Assembly: GCF_017832975.1 (NCBI RefSeq)
Contig: NZ_JAFIBI010000001.1
Location: forward strand, 372,001-436,000
Length of the DNA stretch: 64,000 nucleotides
Direction of reading: 5' to 3'
Origin: Arthrobacter sp. PvP023
Lineage (GTDB): Bacteria > Actinomycetota > Actinomycetes > Actinomycetales > Micrococcaceae
Both the position numbers and the translations under genes were made by a program. The stretch's first letter is position 1. Each line of letters starts with the position of its first letter. Below the pieces are notes generated by a model. The model saw nothing but the letters and a program-made list of their open reading frames with translations. It had not been told where the DNA came from and did no database searches. Of the stretch, positions 41,686 to 50,318 are shown one piece after another.

Positions 41686-42531
41686 CTACCGGCTGTCGCT
41701 ATGCGCCAGAATCTCCGCGAGCTCCGCCAGCCGGTGGGCCCGCGCCGATTCCGCCGGAGTGAACGGTTCGCCGGGACGGTGGAAGGTGACGGGTCCGTGC
41801 CACGCCGTCGGGATTTTCAGCACCGTCCCGGCGTCGGCCGTGGCCAGGAGTTCCCGGCGCCCTTCAGCAGCGGAGGGGACAATCCTGGCGGAAAGCAGCT
41901 CGGCGACGGCCAGCGGAAGCTCATCCGGGTTGCCCGCAATCCGGGCAGCGAGGCTTAGTGCCCTGGTCTGGCCGTCCGCCATGGCCAGGGCCGTGGTGGG
42001 CCAGACGTGCGGATGCCTGCCGCCGCCGTCGCGCAGGGCGTCCAGGAGCTCACGTTCACCGAGATTCCCGGGCGCGGAGAGGACGAACTCGTCGAGTACG
42101 CCGCCCGCCACCGGATGGATGTGGATGCTGAGGATGTTGGTGTCCAGCCGGGCCAGCGCCTGGGTGATTTTCTGAAGCGACCCGGGCTGGTCGCGCAGCA
42201 CGGTGCGTGCCCGCCAGAGGGCAGGTGCGGTATTCAGCCGCCTGCGGTGCCGCAGGGCGGGAGCGTGCAGCCAGCTCCTCAGCATCCGGGCGGCGGAAGG
42301 CTCGGCCACCCAGATCACCAGCACTGTTGCCGTCAGGGTAAGGACAAGGACCTTGGCCACGTAAGGGAGGTGGGTCTCCACTACAGCCGCGTGCACCAGG
42401 AGCTCAATGGGCAGCATAACGGCGATATTCGCCAGGGTCAGCCGTGCTTTTGTGGGCTCCGGCATCTGGCCGCAAACTTCGCAGCTCAGGTCGGCCGGTT
42501 CGGGGGACGGTGCCTTGCGCTTCATACTCAC
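41686..42531 (-). CDS. Membrane-anchored ACT-domain protein
   Basis: 281 residues from GTG 42531 (ATG 42525 is the alternative). A C-x2-C pair (CEVCGQ, near residue 17-20) precedes two membrane helices (about 32-50 and 58-78). An ACT domain follows (ALWRARTVLRDQPGSLQKITQALARLDTNILSIHIHPV), then a C-terminal region of unknown fold. ACT domains bind small ligands such as amino acids; coupling to a membrane anchor suggests sensing. No established function. Divergent from the DegT-like gene across a 275-bp gap that shows only a small GC hairpin (42593-42616). Confidence 0.75.
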   Translation of the reverse strand: MSMKRKAPSPEPADLSCEVCGQMPEPTKARLTLANIAVMLPIELLVHAAVVETHLPYVAKVLVLTLTATVLVIWVAEPSAARMLRSWLHAPALRHRRRLNTAPALWRARTVLRDQPGSLQKITQALARLDTNILSIHIHPVAGGVLDEFVLSAPGNLGERELLDALRDGGGRHPHVWPTTALAMADGQTRALSLAARIAGNPDELPLAVAELLSARIVPSAAEGRRELLATADAGTVLKIPTAWHGPVTFHRPGEPFTPAESARAHRLAELAEILAHSDSR

Positions 42532-42806
42532 ATCATGGCGGGGCCCTGTTTCAATGGCGTTGCGACCGCGTCACGATCGCTGGCACCCAGGGACCCCCGG
42601 CAGGTAACACGGGGGTGTCCGGCGCCAAGCGAACCAAGTACTGCCCTGCTCCACGGGCAGTACCGCGGTTCCCAAGCGGGTATTCCGCGCAGCAAAGGCG
42701 GTGTTCCGCGGAAAAATGCGCGTACGCCACTCTCGTGACCGCACCGCCGGGCGGCGCGTTGAATGGAAGGGCATACCTATTTCTTCTTGACGAGCGGGAG
42801 GCCCCG

Positions 42807-43982
42807 GTGACCATCAGCGAAGACCGTGCGGTTAGCCACATCGGCGTGATGAGGCCATGGCTCGGGCAGGAGGAAGCGGACGCCGTCGTGCAAGTGCTTT
42901 CGTCGGGCCGCATGGTTCAGGGGCCTCGCGTGGGGCAGTTCGAAGAGGCGTTCGGCTCTGCCCAGCAGGTGCCGCACGCCGTCGCCGTATCCAGCGGCAC
43001 CGCCGCGCTCCACCTGGCGCTCAGCGTGGCCGGGGTCGAACCGCAGGACGACGTCGTGTTGCCCTCGTTCTGCTCAGCAGCGAACGCAGACGCCGTCAGT
43101 CGCCTGGGCGCCCGGACGGTCTTTGCCGATGTCGAGGCGGGAACCGGCAATGTGTCCCGGGGGACCATCGAGGAGGCCCTCACGCCGGCCACCCGGGCGG
43201 TGATCGTGGCGGACCAGGGAGGGATGCCAGTTGACCTGAAACCCATCCGCGAGCTGTGTGACCCGCTCGGCGTCACGGTCATCGAGGACGCCTCCTGCGG
43301 TGTGGGCTCCACGTACCAGGGACAGCCGGTGGGAGCGGGCGCCGAACTGACCGTGTGGTCCTTTGATTCGTTTGAGGTCCTGACCACCGGCGAGGGCGGA
43401 ATGCTGACCACGCGGAATGAGGGGTGGGCAAGCGCAGCCAGGCACCTTCGTGATAACGCCGGGAGCGGCGCGGGACCCGATCACCGCATGACTGACCTGC
43501 AGGCTGCCATCGGCCTGGTCCAGCTCGGGCGGCTGCAGGAAGCCGTGGCACATCGCCGGGAAATCGTGGCCAGCTACCAGCTGGCGCTCGCGCGGATCGG
43601 CGGGCTGCGGTTCATCAAGGATCCCGACTACGGCACCAGCAATTTCCAGTCCTTCTGGCTTGAGGTGCTGCCGTCGTTCGCCGTTGCCCGCAACGAGCTT
43701 CTGGAGCGCTTGTCGCGCGACGGCATTACAGCCGGCACCGGGATCGCGGCGGTCCACCGGGAGCCGGCCTACAGGAACCGGGACACCGGCGACGCAGACC
43801 TCTCAGTCACGGAACGGCTGGCGGACAGGCTGGTGGTCCTGCCGGTCTACCACGAGCTGACTCCCGGCGAGCAGTCGCGGGTGCTCCGTTCCGTCCGGCT
43901 CGCCGCGGCCGGAATTCCCACCACCGTGCGGCGGGGCAAATGGAACGGCGGGTTCCGTCGGGCGGACGCCGCCAGCGCCTGA
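42807..43982 (+). CDS. DegT/DnrJ/EryC1/StrS-fold protein with Glu at the PLP-lysine position
   Basis: 391 residues from GTG 42807 (GGGAGG upstream). The fold is clear: VSSGTAALHLALSVAGVEPQDDV, FADVEAGTGNVS, VIEDASCGVGSTYQGQPVG and HRMTDLQAAIGLVQLGRL. Where aminotransferases have SFH-x2-K-x-LTTGEGG, this protein has SFDSFE-V-LTTGEGG: codon 43374-43376 is GAG, so the Schiff-base lysine is E190. Ordinary transamination should be impossible. The usual DAAH is DASC. No sugar-nucleotide genes are nearby. It may bind PLP non-covalently, do other chemistry, or be regulatory. Confidence 0.82.
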   Translation: MTISEDRAVSHIGVMRPWLGQEEADAVVQVLSSGRMVQGPRVGQFEEAFGSAQQVPHAVAVSSGTAALHLALSVAGVEPQDDVVLPSFCSAANADAVSRLGARTVFADVEAGTGNVSRGTIEEALTPATRAVIVADQGGMPVDLKPIRELCDPLGVTVIEDASCGVGSTYQGQPVGAGAELTVWSFDSFEVLTTGEGGMLTTRNEGWASAARHLRDNAGSGAGPDHRMTDLQAAIGLVQLGRLQEAVAHRREIVASYQLALARIGGLRFIKDPDYGTSNFQSFWLEVLPSFAVARNELLERLSRDGITAGTGIAAVHREPAYRNRDTGDADLSVTERLADRLVVLPVYHELTPGEQSRVLRSVRLAAAGIPTTVRRGKWNGGFRRADAASA

Positions 43983-43993
43983 CTGCCCCGGCG

Positions 43994-44455
43994 TCAGCGT
44001 GAACCTTCGGGTTCTTTCGACGACGTTCCGGCGCTGGTGAGCTCCCGGTCGTTGCCCGCGAGCTGGGTCAGCAGGTCCCGGATCTCGGCCAGGAGCGCTG
44101 TGTCTGCCGGGATGGGCTCCTCCTCGGGCTCCGCCGTGGCCAGCCGGCTCTTCACCAGCGAGTTGATCTTGTTCATAGGCGCCACGAAGATGAAATAGAC
44201 CACGGCCGCGGTAATGAGGAAGGTCACGAAAGCGGTGATGGCACCGCCGATGTTGACGAACGTCTTGTCATTGCCGGGCCAGATGGGGAAGCCCAGGCCC
44301 TCGGTGTGGACCCCGCCAGCCGCGGCGATGATCGGGTTCACGATGTTGGTGGTGAAAGCTGTGACCAGTGCCGTGAAGGCCGTGCCGACGACGACGGCGA
44401 TGGACAGTTCGATCACGTTGCCACGAAGGATGAAATCCTTGAATCCTTTGAGCAT
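43994..44455 (-). CDS. mscL: Large-conductance mechanosensitive channel MscL
   Basis: 153 residues: MLKGFKDFILRGNVIELSIAVVVGTAFTALV (N-terminal amphipathic helix and pore helix), a periplasmic loop, the second helix TAFVTFLITAAVVYFIFVAPMNK, and a charged cytoplasmic helix ending LLAEIRDLLTQL. The channel opens at high membrane tension to release solutes on osmotic downshock. Monocistronic. An inverted repeat lies just upstream (44468-44496). Confidence 0.95.
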   Translation of the reverse strand: MLKGFKDFILRGNVIELSIAVVVGTAFTALVTAFTTNIVNPIIAAAGGVHTEGLGFPIWPGNDKTFVNIGGAITAFVTFLITAAVVYFIFVAPMNKINSLVKSRLATAEPEEEPIPADTALLAEIRDLLTQLAGNDRELTSAGTSSKEPEGSR

Positions 44456-44467
44456 GGGTCCTCCGGT

Positions 44468-44496
44468 ATTCGGTTCAGTCGGTGATTTAACCGAAT
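44468..44496. promoter_or_regulatory. Inverted repeat upstream of mscL
   Basis: ATTCGGTT (44468-44475) and AACCGAAT (44489-44496), 8-bp perfect arms, 13-nt spacer, ending 12 bp before the mscL start. Could be an operator or a 5'-UTR hairpin. Confidence 0.35.
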
Positions 44497-44616
44497 GATA
44501 ATACCAGTCCGCGCGTTCGCGCCCGCCGTCGTCACCTATGCCCCGGGCGTAGGATTTGGGGTGGACGCCAACGCTGCCGCCATCAGACTGGCACCGTATG
44601 GAAAGGCGCGACCCCC

Positions 44617-45693
44617 GTGAAGCTGTTTGCCGAGATGTTCACAATTGCTCCCGGCAATAAAGACCATCAGGTCGCGATCCGCTGCGCAGTGGGTGTCTTT
44701 GTTCCGCTGATCATCCTGGTCCTGGTAGGCCGCAGCGACCTGGCAATCTTCGCTTCCTTTGGCGCCTTCACCGGAATCTACGGTCGCGGGGAGATGCACC
44801 GGAAGCGGCTCTTCATCCAGATGCGCGCCGGTTCGCTCATGCTGCTCGTCATACTGCTGGCAACGCTGTCCGCCCGCGCCGGCCGGGCCCTGGGGCTTTC
44901 GGACGCCGCGAGCACCTGGACCCAGGTGGCTGCCACCACGGTGGTAGCCGGGGCGTGTTCGCTAGTGATTGCCTTGTGGCGGCACCGGCCGGCAGGCTCG
45001 TTGTTCCATATTTTTGCCTTCGCGGCCATCGCGTCGATTCCCAACCAGCCGCCGCTCTGGCAATGCATGCTTGTCGCCATCCTCACCACCGTGTTCTGCC
45101 TGTTGATCGGCATCTCCTCCCGCCTCGTGCGGAGCCGTCGGACGCCGTGGTCCATGCCCGAACCCGCCCGGCTGACGCCCGATGAAAAGCGCGCCGCCTG
45201 GCTCGAAGCCGTGGGCTACATCGTGGCTGCGGGTCTGGCCGGCACACTGGCCACCATTGTGGGCCAGCGGCTGGGCTTCGGCCACAACTACTGGGCCATG
45301 GTGGCTGCCGTTGTTCCGGTGGTGGGCCGGACCACCCGCCACCGGGTGGCGAGGGGCATCCAGAGAATCATAGGCACCGTGCTGGGCCTGGTGGTGCTGG
45401 CCGGTGTGCTCCTGCTGAATCCTGCGCCCTGGCAGATGGTGCTGGTGATCGCCGCGTGCCAGTTCGGCGCCGAGATGTTCATTGCACGCCAGTACGTCCT
45501 GGCGCAGATCTTCGTTACACCGCTGGCCCTCAGCGCCACATTGCTGGCTGCGCCCACTGCCCCGCAGGTGCTGCTGCGGGACAGGATCGTGGAGACGGTC
45601 ATCGGCGCCGCCGTCGGCATTGCCGTGGTGGTTGCCCCCGCCGTGTGGCGGCGGATGCGGGCACGGAGCGGCGCGCAGCGCCTGGCAGCGTAG
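44617..45693 (+). CDS. FUSC family membrane protein
   Basis: 358 residues with about ten hydrophobic segments in two similar halves (residues ~20-160 and ~200-345), as in FUSC/aromatic acid exporter-like proteins, here without the large cytoplasmic domain. ASFGAFTGIYGRGE and AMVAAVVPVVGRTTRHRVARGIQRIIGTVLG are the family-typical stretches. Transport role (efflux of organic acids) inferred. GTG start at 44617; the 161-bp divergent gap to mscL has no other gene. Convergent with the AAHS transporter. Confidence 0.85.
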   Translation: MKLFAEMFTIAPGNKDHQVAIRCAVGVFVPLIILVLVGRSDLAIFASFGAFTGIYGRGEMHRKRLFIQMRAGSLMLLVILLATLSARAGRALGLSDAASTWTQVAATTVVAGACSLVIALWRHRPAGSLFHIFAFAAIASIPNQPPLWQCMLVAILTTVFCLLIGISSRLVRSRRTPWSMPEPARLTPDEKRAAWLEAVGYIVAAGLAGTLATIVGQRLGFGHNYWAMVAAVVPVVGRTTRHRVARGIQRIIGTVLGLVVLAGVLLLNPAPWQMVLVIAACQFGAEMFIARQYVLAQIFVTPLALSATLLAAPTAPQVLLRDRIVETVIGAAVGIAVVVAPAVWRRMRARSGAQRLAA

Positions 45694-45708
45694 GTTACGC
45701 GGCAGCCG

Positions 45709-46974
45709 CTAGGAAGGCCCGACGGCGGTCCGCTTACTCGCCGCTGCGGTGACCGCCTGCGGGACCAGGACGAGGGCTGCAACGGCGAGAACGGCCGCGC
45801 CGGCAAAGACGTAGAAGCCCCAGGGGTAAGCGATTCCGGCCGCAACGAGGGTGCCGGTCACGGCCGGACCGAGGATGGCCCCCAGGCGTCCGACGCCGGC
45901 GGCGAAGCCCAGCGCGGTGCCGCGCAGCCGCGGCGGGAACAGCTGGCTCACCCAGGCGTACACCAGCACCTGTGAGCTGAAGACGAAGACCCCTGTGACG
46001 AAGACGGCCGCGTTCAGGAGCAGCTCGTTCTGGATTTTCACGCTGAGTACTGCCAGGAACACGGCGGAGAGTCCGAACCAGAGAAGCACGATCTTCTTGG
46101 TTCCGTGCTTGTCCGCCAGGATGCCGGCCACGACCAGGCCGGCCACGGCGCCCACGTTCAGGACCAGCAGGAGGGAGAGCCCAGCGCTGAGCGTGTAGCC
46201 GGCGGACGACATGAGCTGCGGCAGCCAGGTATTCAGTCCGTACACCAGCAGCAGGCCCATGAACGAGGCCACGGCCACACCGGCGGCCACGAGCGGGTAC
46301 GGTTTCCGCCCGAGGTCCTTGAAGCTGGCGCGGTCTTCCACCGCAGGAGCGGGTTCTTTTGCGGCAGCCTTGCCGGGTGCCGGAAGGGAGATGACGGCGG
46401 GCAGCGTTTCCGGCAGCTTGAACCACAGGAACGGGACCAGCGCGAAGCCCGCAAGGCCGCCAACCACGAACATGATGCGCCAGTCCGGGATGACCATGAG
46501 CGCCAGGAAGGCTGTAGCCACCGCGCCTGCGTGGTAACCGGTCATGGTCCGGGTGGTGGACTTGCCGGCGGATCCTGCGGGGGCGTAATCGTTCATGTAG
46601 GCCAAAGCGGCGGGAAGGCAGGCGCCCAGCCCCAGGCCGGCCAGTAGCCTGAAGGCGCTGAAGACTGCCACGTTGGGGGCAAAGACCACGGCAATGGTGA
46701 AGATGGAGAACCACGTAACGCAGGCAACCAGCAGGTTCCGCCGGCCGAACCGGTCGGAAAGCGGCGCAATGAACAGTGCTCCGAGGCCCACGCCCACTAG
46801 GGAGATGGTCGCAGCAAAGGTGGCGCCCACGGCGTCGAAGCCAAGGTCGTGGGTCTTGATGAGCGTGGGGATGACGGTGCCAAGCACCACCAGGTCAAAG
46901 CCGTCCAGGACCATGGCCAGCCAGCAGAGCCAGACGGGCCAGCGTGATTTGTTTTCCAACGACGTCGTTGACAT
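45709..46974 (-). CDS. pcaK: AAHS-family MFS transporter, probable 4-hydroxybenzoate/protocatechuate importer
   Basis: 421 residues, twelve helices. The aromatic-acid:H+ symporter signatures are present: VLDGFDLVVLGTVIPTLI in helix 1, LSDRFGRRNLLV in loop 2-3, LPAALAYMNDYAPAG and the loop 8-9 motif LADKHGTKK. PcaK and BenK belong to this family. Substrate is inferred from the divergent IclR regulator and pobA next to it. Start at 46974, 134 bp from the regulator start, with the candidate operator (47085-47101) between them. Confidence 0.88.
   Translation of the reverse strand: MSTTSLENKSRWPVWLCWLAMVLDGFDLVVLGTVIPTLIKTHDLGFDAVGATFAATISLVGVGLGALFIAPLSDRFGRRNLLVACVTWFSIFTIAVVFAPNVAVFSAFRLLAGLGLGACLPAALAYMNDYAPAGSAGKSTTRTMTGYHAGAVATAFLALMVIPDWRIMFVVGGLAGFALVPFLWFKLPETLPAVISLPAPGKAAAKEPAPAVEDRASFKDLGRKPYPLVAAGVAVASFMGLLLVYGLNTWLPQLMSSAGYTLSAGLSLLLVLNVGAVAGLVVAGILADKHGTKKIVLLWFGLSAVFLAVLSVKIQNELLLNAAVFVTGVFVFSSQVLVYAWVSQLFPPRLRGTALGFAAGVGRLGAILGPAVTGTLVAAGIAYPWGFYVFAGAAVLAVAALVLVPQAVTAAASKRTAVGPS
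45721..45733 (+). repeat. Dispersed 13-mer GACGGCGGTCCGC (copy 2)
   Basis: Exact copy within the last codons of the AAHS gene, just inside a convergent gene junction. Confidence 0.5.
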
Positions 46975-47084
46975 TGCTACCTCAAAAGTTGATTAGTGCG
47001 CTCTGTTTCCGTGTGAAACAAGCCGGGACCAAGGTTCCCCGCCCTGAGATTTGTACCACTGGGCAGTGTTATGTGGGACACTTC

Positions 47085-47101
47085 GAACCATTCAATGGAA
47101 G
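47085..47101. promoter_or_regulatory. Candidate PobR operator in the pcaK/pobR divergent region
   Basis: GAACC-ATTCAAT-GGAAG, with the perfect inner palindrome CCATT-C-AATGG; 12 of 13 bases of CCATTCAATGGAA recur at the site before pobA. It abuts the pobR ribosome site, consistent with autoregulation. Confidence 0.5.
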
Positions 47102-47108
47102 GGGAAGT

Positions 47109-47876
47109 GTGGCCAACTCGGTTTCCGGGGACTCTGTGGTGGACCGCGTGGTCCGCGTCATTGCCGCTTTTCCGGAGGGTGTGAACGTGCTTCCGCTTTC
47201 GGAACTCGCCGCGCGGGCGGGGCTGCCGCTCACTACGGCCCACCGGCTGGTGCGCCAGCTGGCCGGACACGGGCTGCTCGACGTCGGCGCCGGCGGTTCG
47301 GTGCAACTGGGGCTGCGGCTCTGGGAGCTCGTTAACCGCAATTCGCCCACGCTGGAACTGCGCCAGGCCGCCATGCCGTTCATGGAGGACATACAGCAGG
47401 TGCTCAATCAGAACGTGAACCTTGCGGTGCTGGACGGCTGGGAGGCACTTTTCGTCGAGCGGCTTTCCCGGCGCGGCTCGGTGGCGAACCGGGCGCAGGT
47501 CGCCGGCCGCATGCCCGTGCACGTGTCCTCGGCCGGGCTGGTCCTGATGGCCAACCAGCCGCACGCGGTCCAGGCGGACTACCTTGCGGGTTTCACGGAT
47601 CCCGCCGGCAGGTTGACGGTGGAAGAACTGCGCATCCAGCTAGGCGAAGCTGCGCACCAGGGATACGCGCAGCTGGCCGGCGTGGTGGACCCGGACACCT
47701 GGGGCATTGCCGTTCCGGTGATGGACCGCAAGAAGCGGACGGTGGCCGCGATCGGCGTCGTGGTTCCCTTGCGCGAGGTGCGCCTGCAGGCGCTGGTCCC
47801 GGCCCTGCAGACAGCCGCCCGCGGCATCGGCCGCCGCCTCGCTGAATCGGAGGGCCCTGCAGAGCTGCGGGAGTAG
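47109..47876 (+). CDS. pobR: IclR family regulator, PobR-like
   Basis: 255 residues from GTG 47109, chosen because AAGGGG lies just upstream and the HTH then sits near the N-terminus. Winged HTH: NVLPLSELAARAGLPLTTAHRLVRQLAGHGLL; effector domain: QNVNLAVLDGWEALFVERLSRRG, VHVSSAGLVLMANQP, GYAQLAGVVDPDTWGIAVPV. Between pcaK-like (divergent) and pobA (124 bp downstream, same strand), so it should respond to 4-hydroxybenzoate. Matching operator candidates occur on both sides of the gene. Confidence 0.87.
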   Translation: MANSVSGDSVVDRVVRVIAAFPEGVNVLPLSELAARAGLPLTTAHRLVRQLAGHGLLDVGAGGSVQLGLRLWELVNRNSPTLELRQAAMPFMEDIQQVLNQNVNLAVLDGWEALFVERLSRRGSVANRAQVAGRMPVHVSSAGLVLMANQPHAVQADYLAGFTDPAGRLTVEELRIQLGEAAHQGYAQLAGVVDPDTWGIAVPVMDRKKRTVAAIGVVVPLREVRLQALVPALQTAARGIGRRLAESEGPAELRE

Positions 47877-47882
47877 ACCCGG

Positions 47883-47899
47883 ATTCCATTCAACGGAAT
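47883..47899. promoter_or_regulatory. Candidate PobR operator upstream of pobA
   Basis: ATTCC-ATTCAAC-GGAAT, a perfect 5-7-5 inverted repeat 102-118 bp before the pobA start, sharing its core with the site at 47085. Confidence 0.55.
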
Positions 47900-48000
47900 C
47901 ACTGTAACGCGGATCACGCATCGGGGCGCACACTGTTTCCAGACGATCCAACAGGCCCCGGGCACTCCCGCCGGCCCCCGCAACGAAGCGAGGAAACACC

Positions 48001-49191
48001 ATGGCAGCCCGCACAGTCATCACCACCCAGGTAGCCATCCTGGGTGCAGGCCCGGCAGGCCTGATGCTCTCGCATCTGCTCGCCAAGTCCGGCATAGAAT
48101 CCACCGTCATCGAAATCCGGAGCCGCCAGGAAATCCAGGAGACAGTCCGCGCCGGCATCCTGGAGCACGGCACCGTGAAGATGCTGGTGGACAGCGGCGT
48201 CTCGGACCGCGTGCTGCGGGACGGCGACCGGCACGACGGCATCGAGCTGCGCTTCAACGGCGAGAGCCACCGGATCGACTTCCAGGACCTGGTGGGGGAG
48301 TCGGTGTGGCTCTACCCGCAGACTGACGTGTTCATGGACCTTGCCGCTCGCCGCGAGGCCGACGGCGGAGACGTCCGCTACAGCGTTACGGACACCACCA
48401 TCCACGACATCGAAGGATCCCCAAAGATCTGGTTCACGGACGCCGACGGTGTGGAGTATGAGCTGCGGGCCGATTTCATCACCGGCGCGGACGGCTCCCG
48501 CAGCCACTGCCGCTTCCAGATCCCGGAGGCCGACCGCAAGTGGTACTTCCACGAGTACCCCTTCGCCTGGTTCGGGATCCTGGCCGAGGCGCCCCGCAGC
48601 TCCGATGAACTGATCTACGCCAACTCGGACAACGGCTTCGCCCTGATCAGCCAGCGGACCGAAACCGTTCAGCGCATGTATTTCCAGTGCGATCCCAACG
48701 AGGACGTGAACAACTGGAGTGAGGACCGCATCTGGGACGCCTTCCGCAGCCGGGTCAACGGCAACGGCTTCGAGCTCAAGGAAGGGCCGGTCATCGACAA
48801 GATGGTGCTGAAGTTCCGCAGCTTCGTCCACGCCCCCATGCGCCACGGCAAGCTCTTCCTGGCCGGCGACGCCGCCCACACCGTCCCGCCCACCGGCGCC
48901 AAGGGCCTGAACCTGGCCATCCACGACGTCAAGGTCCTCTTCGAAGGCCTGGAAAGCTACTACAAGGACGGTTCCACGGTGTTGTTGGACGCTTATAGCG
49001 ACCGCGCCCTAGAACGCGTCTGGAAGGCACAGCAGTTCTCCTACTGGATGACCTCGATGCTGCACACGCCGGCGGATGCGGACGATTTCTCCCGGGCCCG
49101 GCAGCTGGGTGAGCTCAACTCAGTGGTCTCCTCCCGCCACGGCAGGGCCTATCTGGCGGAGGCCTACACCGGCTGGCCCGGGGCCCGCTAA
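48001..49191 (+). CDS. pobA: 4-Hydroxybenzoate 3-monooxygenase
   Basis: 396 residues, group A flavoprotein hydroxylase making protocatechuate from 4-hydroxybenzoate with NAD(P)H and O2. FAD-binding GAGPAGLMLSHLL, the DG motif in ITGADGSRSHCR and the GD motif in LFLAGDAAHTVPPTGAKGLNLA are intact; the length equals known PobA (about 394). GCGAGGAAACACC provides the ribosome site. Its product enters the pca pathway encoded at 26.7-33.7 kb. Confidence 0.95.
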   Translation: MAARTVITTQVAILGAGPAGLMLSHLLAKSGIESTVIEIRSRQEIQETVRAGILEHGTVKMLVDSGVSDRVLRDGDRHDGIELRFNGESHRIDFQDLVGESVWLYPQTDVFMDLAARREADGGDVRYSVTDTTIHDIEGSPKIWFTDADGVEYELRADFITGADGSRSHCRFQIPEADRKWYFHEYPFAWFGILAEAPRSSDELIYANSDNGFALISQRTETVQRMYFQCDPNEDVNNWSEDRIWDAFRSRVNGNGFELKEGPVIDKMVLKFRSFVHAPMRHGKLFLAGDAAHTVPPTGAKGLNLAIHDVKVLFEGLESYYKDGSTVLLDAYSDRALERVWKAQQFSYWMTSMLHTPADADDFSRARQLGELNSVVSSRHGRAYLAEAYTGWPGAR

Positions 49192-49202
49192 GCGGGCCCG
49201 GG
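49177..49202 (+). terminator. Hairpin straddling the pobA stop codon
   Basis: GGGCCCGC-TAA-GCGGGCCC: 8-bp perfect stem whose 3-nt loop is the pobA stop codon, extended by CCC/GGG beyond one bulged G. Possible terminator or 3'-end stabiliser. Confidence 0.45.
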
Positions 49203-49229
49203 ACGCAGCCCCGGTCGTAGACTCGGGGA

Positions 49230-50262
49230 ATGCACGGCATAACAATCGTGGGCGGGGGCATCGCCGGCCTGGCCCTCGCCGCGACGCTCGACCCGGGTCG
49301 CTTCCACGTCACGGTTCACGAGCAGCGGAACACGCTGCCGACAGTGGAAACGTCCCTGGCCATGTGGCCGGAGGCCCAGCAGGCGCTCGAAACCGTGGGG
49401 ATCCTGCCGGAGATTCAGGCGGCAGGCTCCCCTTTTGACGCCATGGCATTGCGGGACGTGTCCGGGAAGGTGTGGTTCCGGGCCGAGGTTTCAGGCGTGA
49501 TCGGTGTGTTTCACGTGCTGACCTGCTTCGGCTCCTGGACTCTGCTGTGCCGGAATCCGTCACCCGGGTGTTTACGGCTGTGACCTCGCTCCCCGACTCC
49601 GGGCTCCTGGTGGGCGCCGACGGCGTCCATAGTGAGTCCGCCGGCAACGGTGGGGTTCGCGGTCCCGGGAGCGGCTCAGTCCCTACCTCGCCTTGCGCGG
49701 GATCATCGATGAACCCCTTGCGGGGGATGCGGGCGGCGAGTACTGGGGCCGTGGCGAATTGTTCGGGATCGCTCCGGCCTCCCGGCAACGGACCTACTGG
49801 TATGCCTCCTACCGCTCGGACCTGGGGCCCGGCGGCATCGATGTTGCCGCGGCACTGGATGTCACCCGCCGGCGCTTTACGGGAAAGGCTCCGGGAATCG
49901 TCCGCGTTCTCGCCGCGGCCACCCCCGAACGGACGCTCGCCCAGCGGATCTGGACTGTGCCCGCCCTGCGCAGCTACGCGCGCGGGGGCGCCGCGCTGGT
50001 GGGAGACGCGGCGCACGGCATGACACCCAACCTTGGGCGCGGGGCCTGCGAGGCCCTGGTTGATTCGGTTGCCCTCGCCGGGCTGCTCAACTCGCGGCCG
50101 CTTCCGGAGGCGCTCGCGGCGTACAACAAACGGCGCGTGCTGCGCAGCCAGGCCTTACGGGTGGCGTCCTCCGCCATGACCCGGCTGGTGCTGGCCGAAT
50201 CGGCCCAGCCGTTCCGGGACAGGATCCTTAGTGTGGCCGGGCGGCTGAACCGCTCCACGTAG
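49230..50262 (+). pseudogene. FAD-dependent monooxygenase, two frameshifts
   Basis: Pieces in three frames add up to one group A monooxygenase of about 340 residues: the FAD motif GITIVGGGIAGLALAATL in frame one, SRADLLRLLDSAVPESV to LLVGADGVHS in a second, and YLALRGIIDEPL to GAALVGDAAHGMTPNLGRGACEAL in a third. The first break (about 49500-49505) looks like a duplicated GT in GGTGTGTTT. The second (about 49633-49637) looks like a lost G after GTGAG. The C-terminal frame still has a TTG at 49693 but lacks the FAD motif, so the product would be inactive. Sequencing error at both places is the alternative. Confidence 0.8.
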
Positions 50263-50286
50263 CGGGCGCCGGCCGCCTGGTTGCGC

Positions 50287-50304
50287 ACCGCCGTCGGGCG
50301 CGGT
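50287..50304. terminator. Short hairpin with T tract between pseudogene and ABC operon
   Basis: ACCGC / GCGGT stem with an 8-nt loop, then CTTTTG on the plus strand; lies in the 56-bp gap between convergent units. Confidence 0.4.
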
Positions 50305-50318
50305 CTTTTGGGTTGGGC

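Noticed and set aside
48001..49191. Possibility that pobA is also disrupted like its neighbour
   Set aside because: A single open frame of 396 codons with all FAD motifs and normal length.
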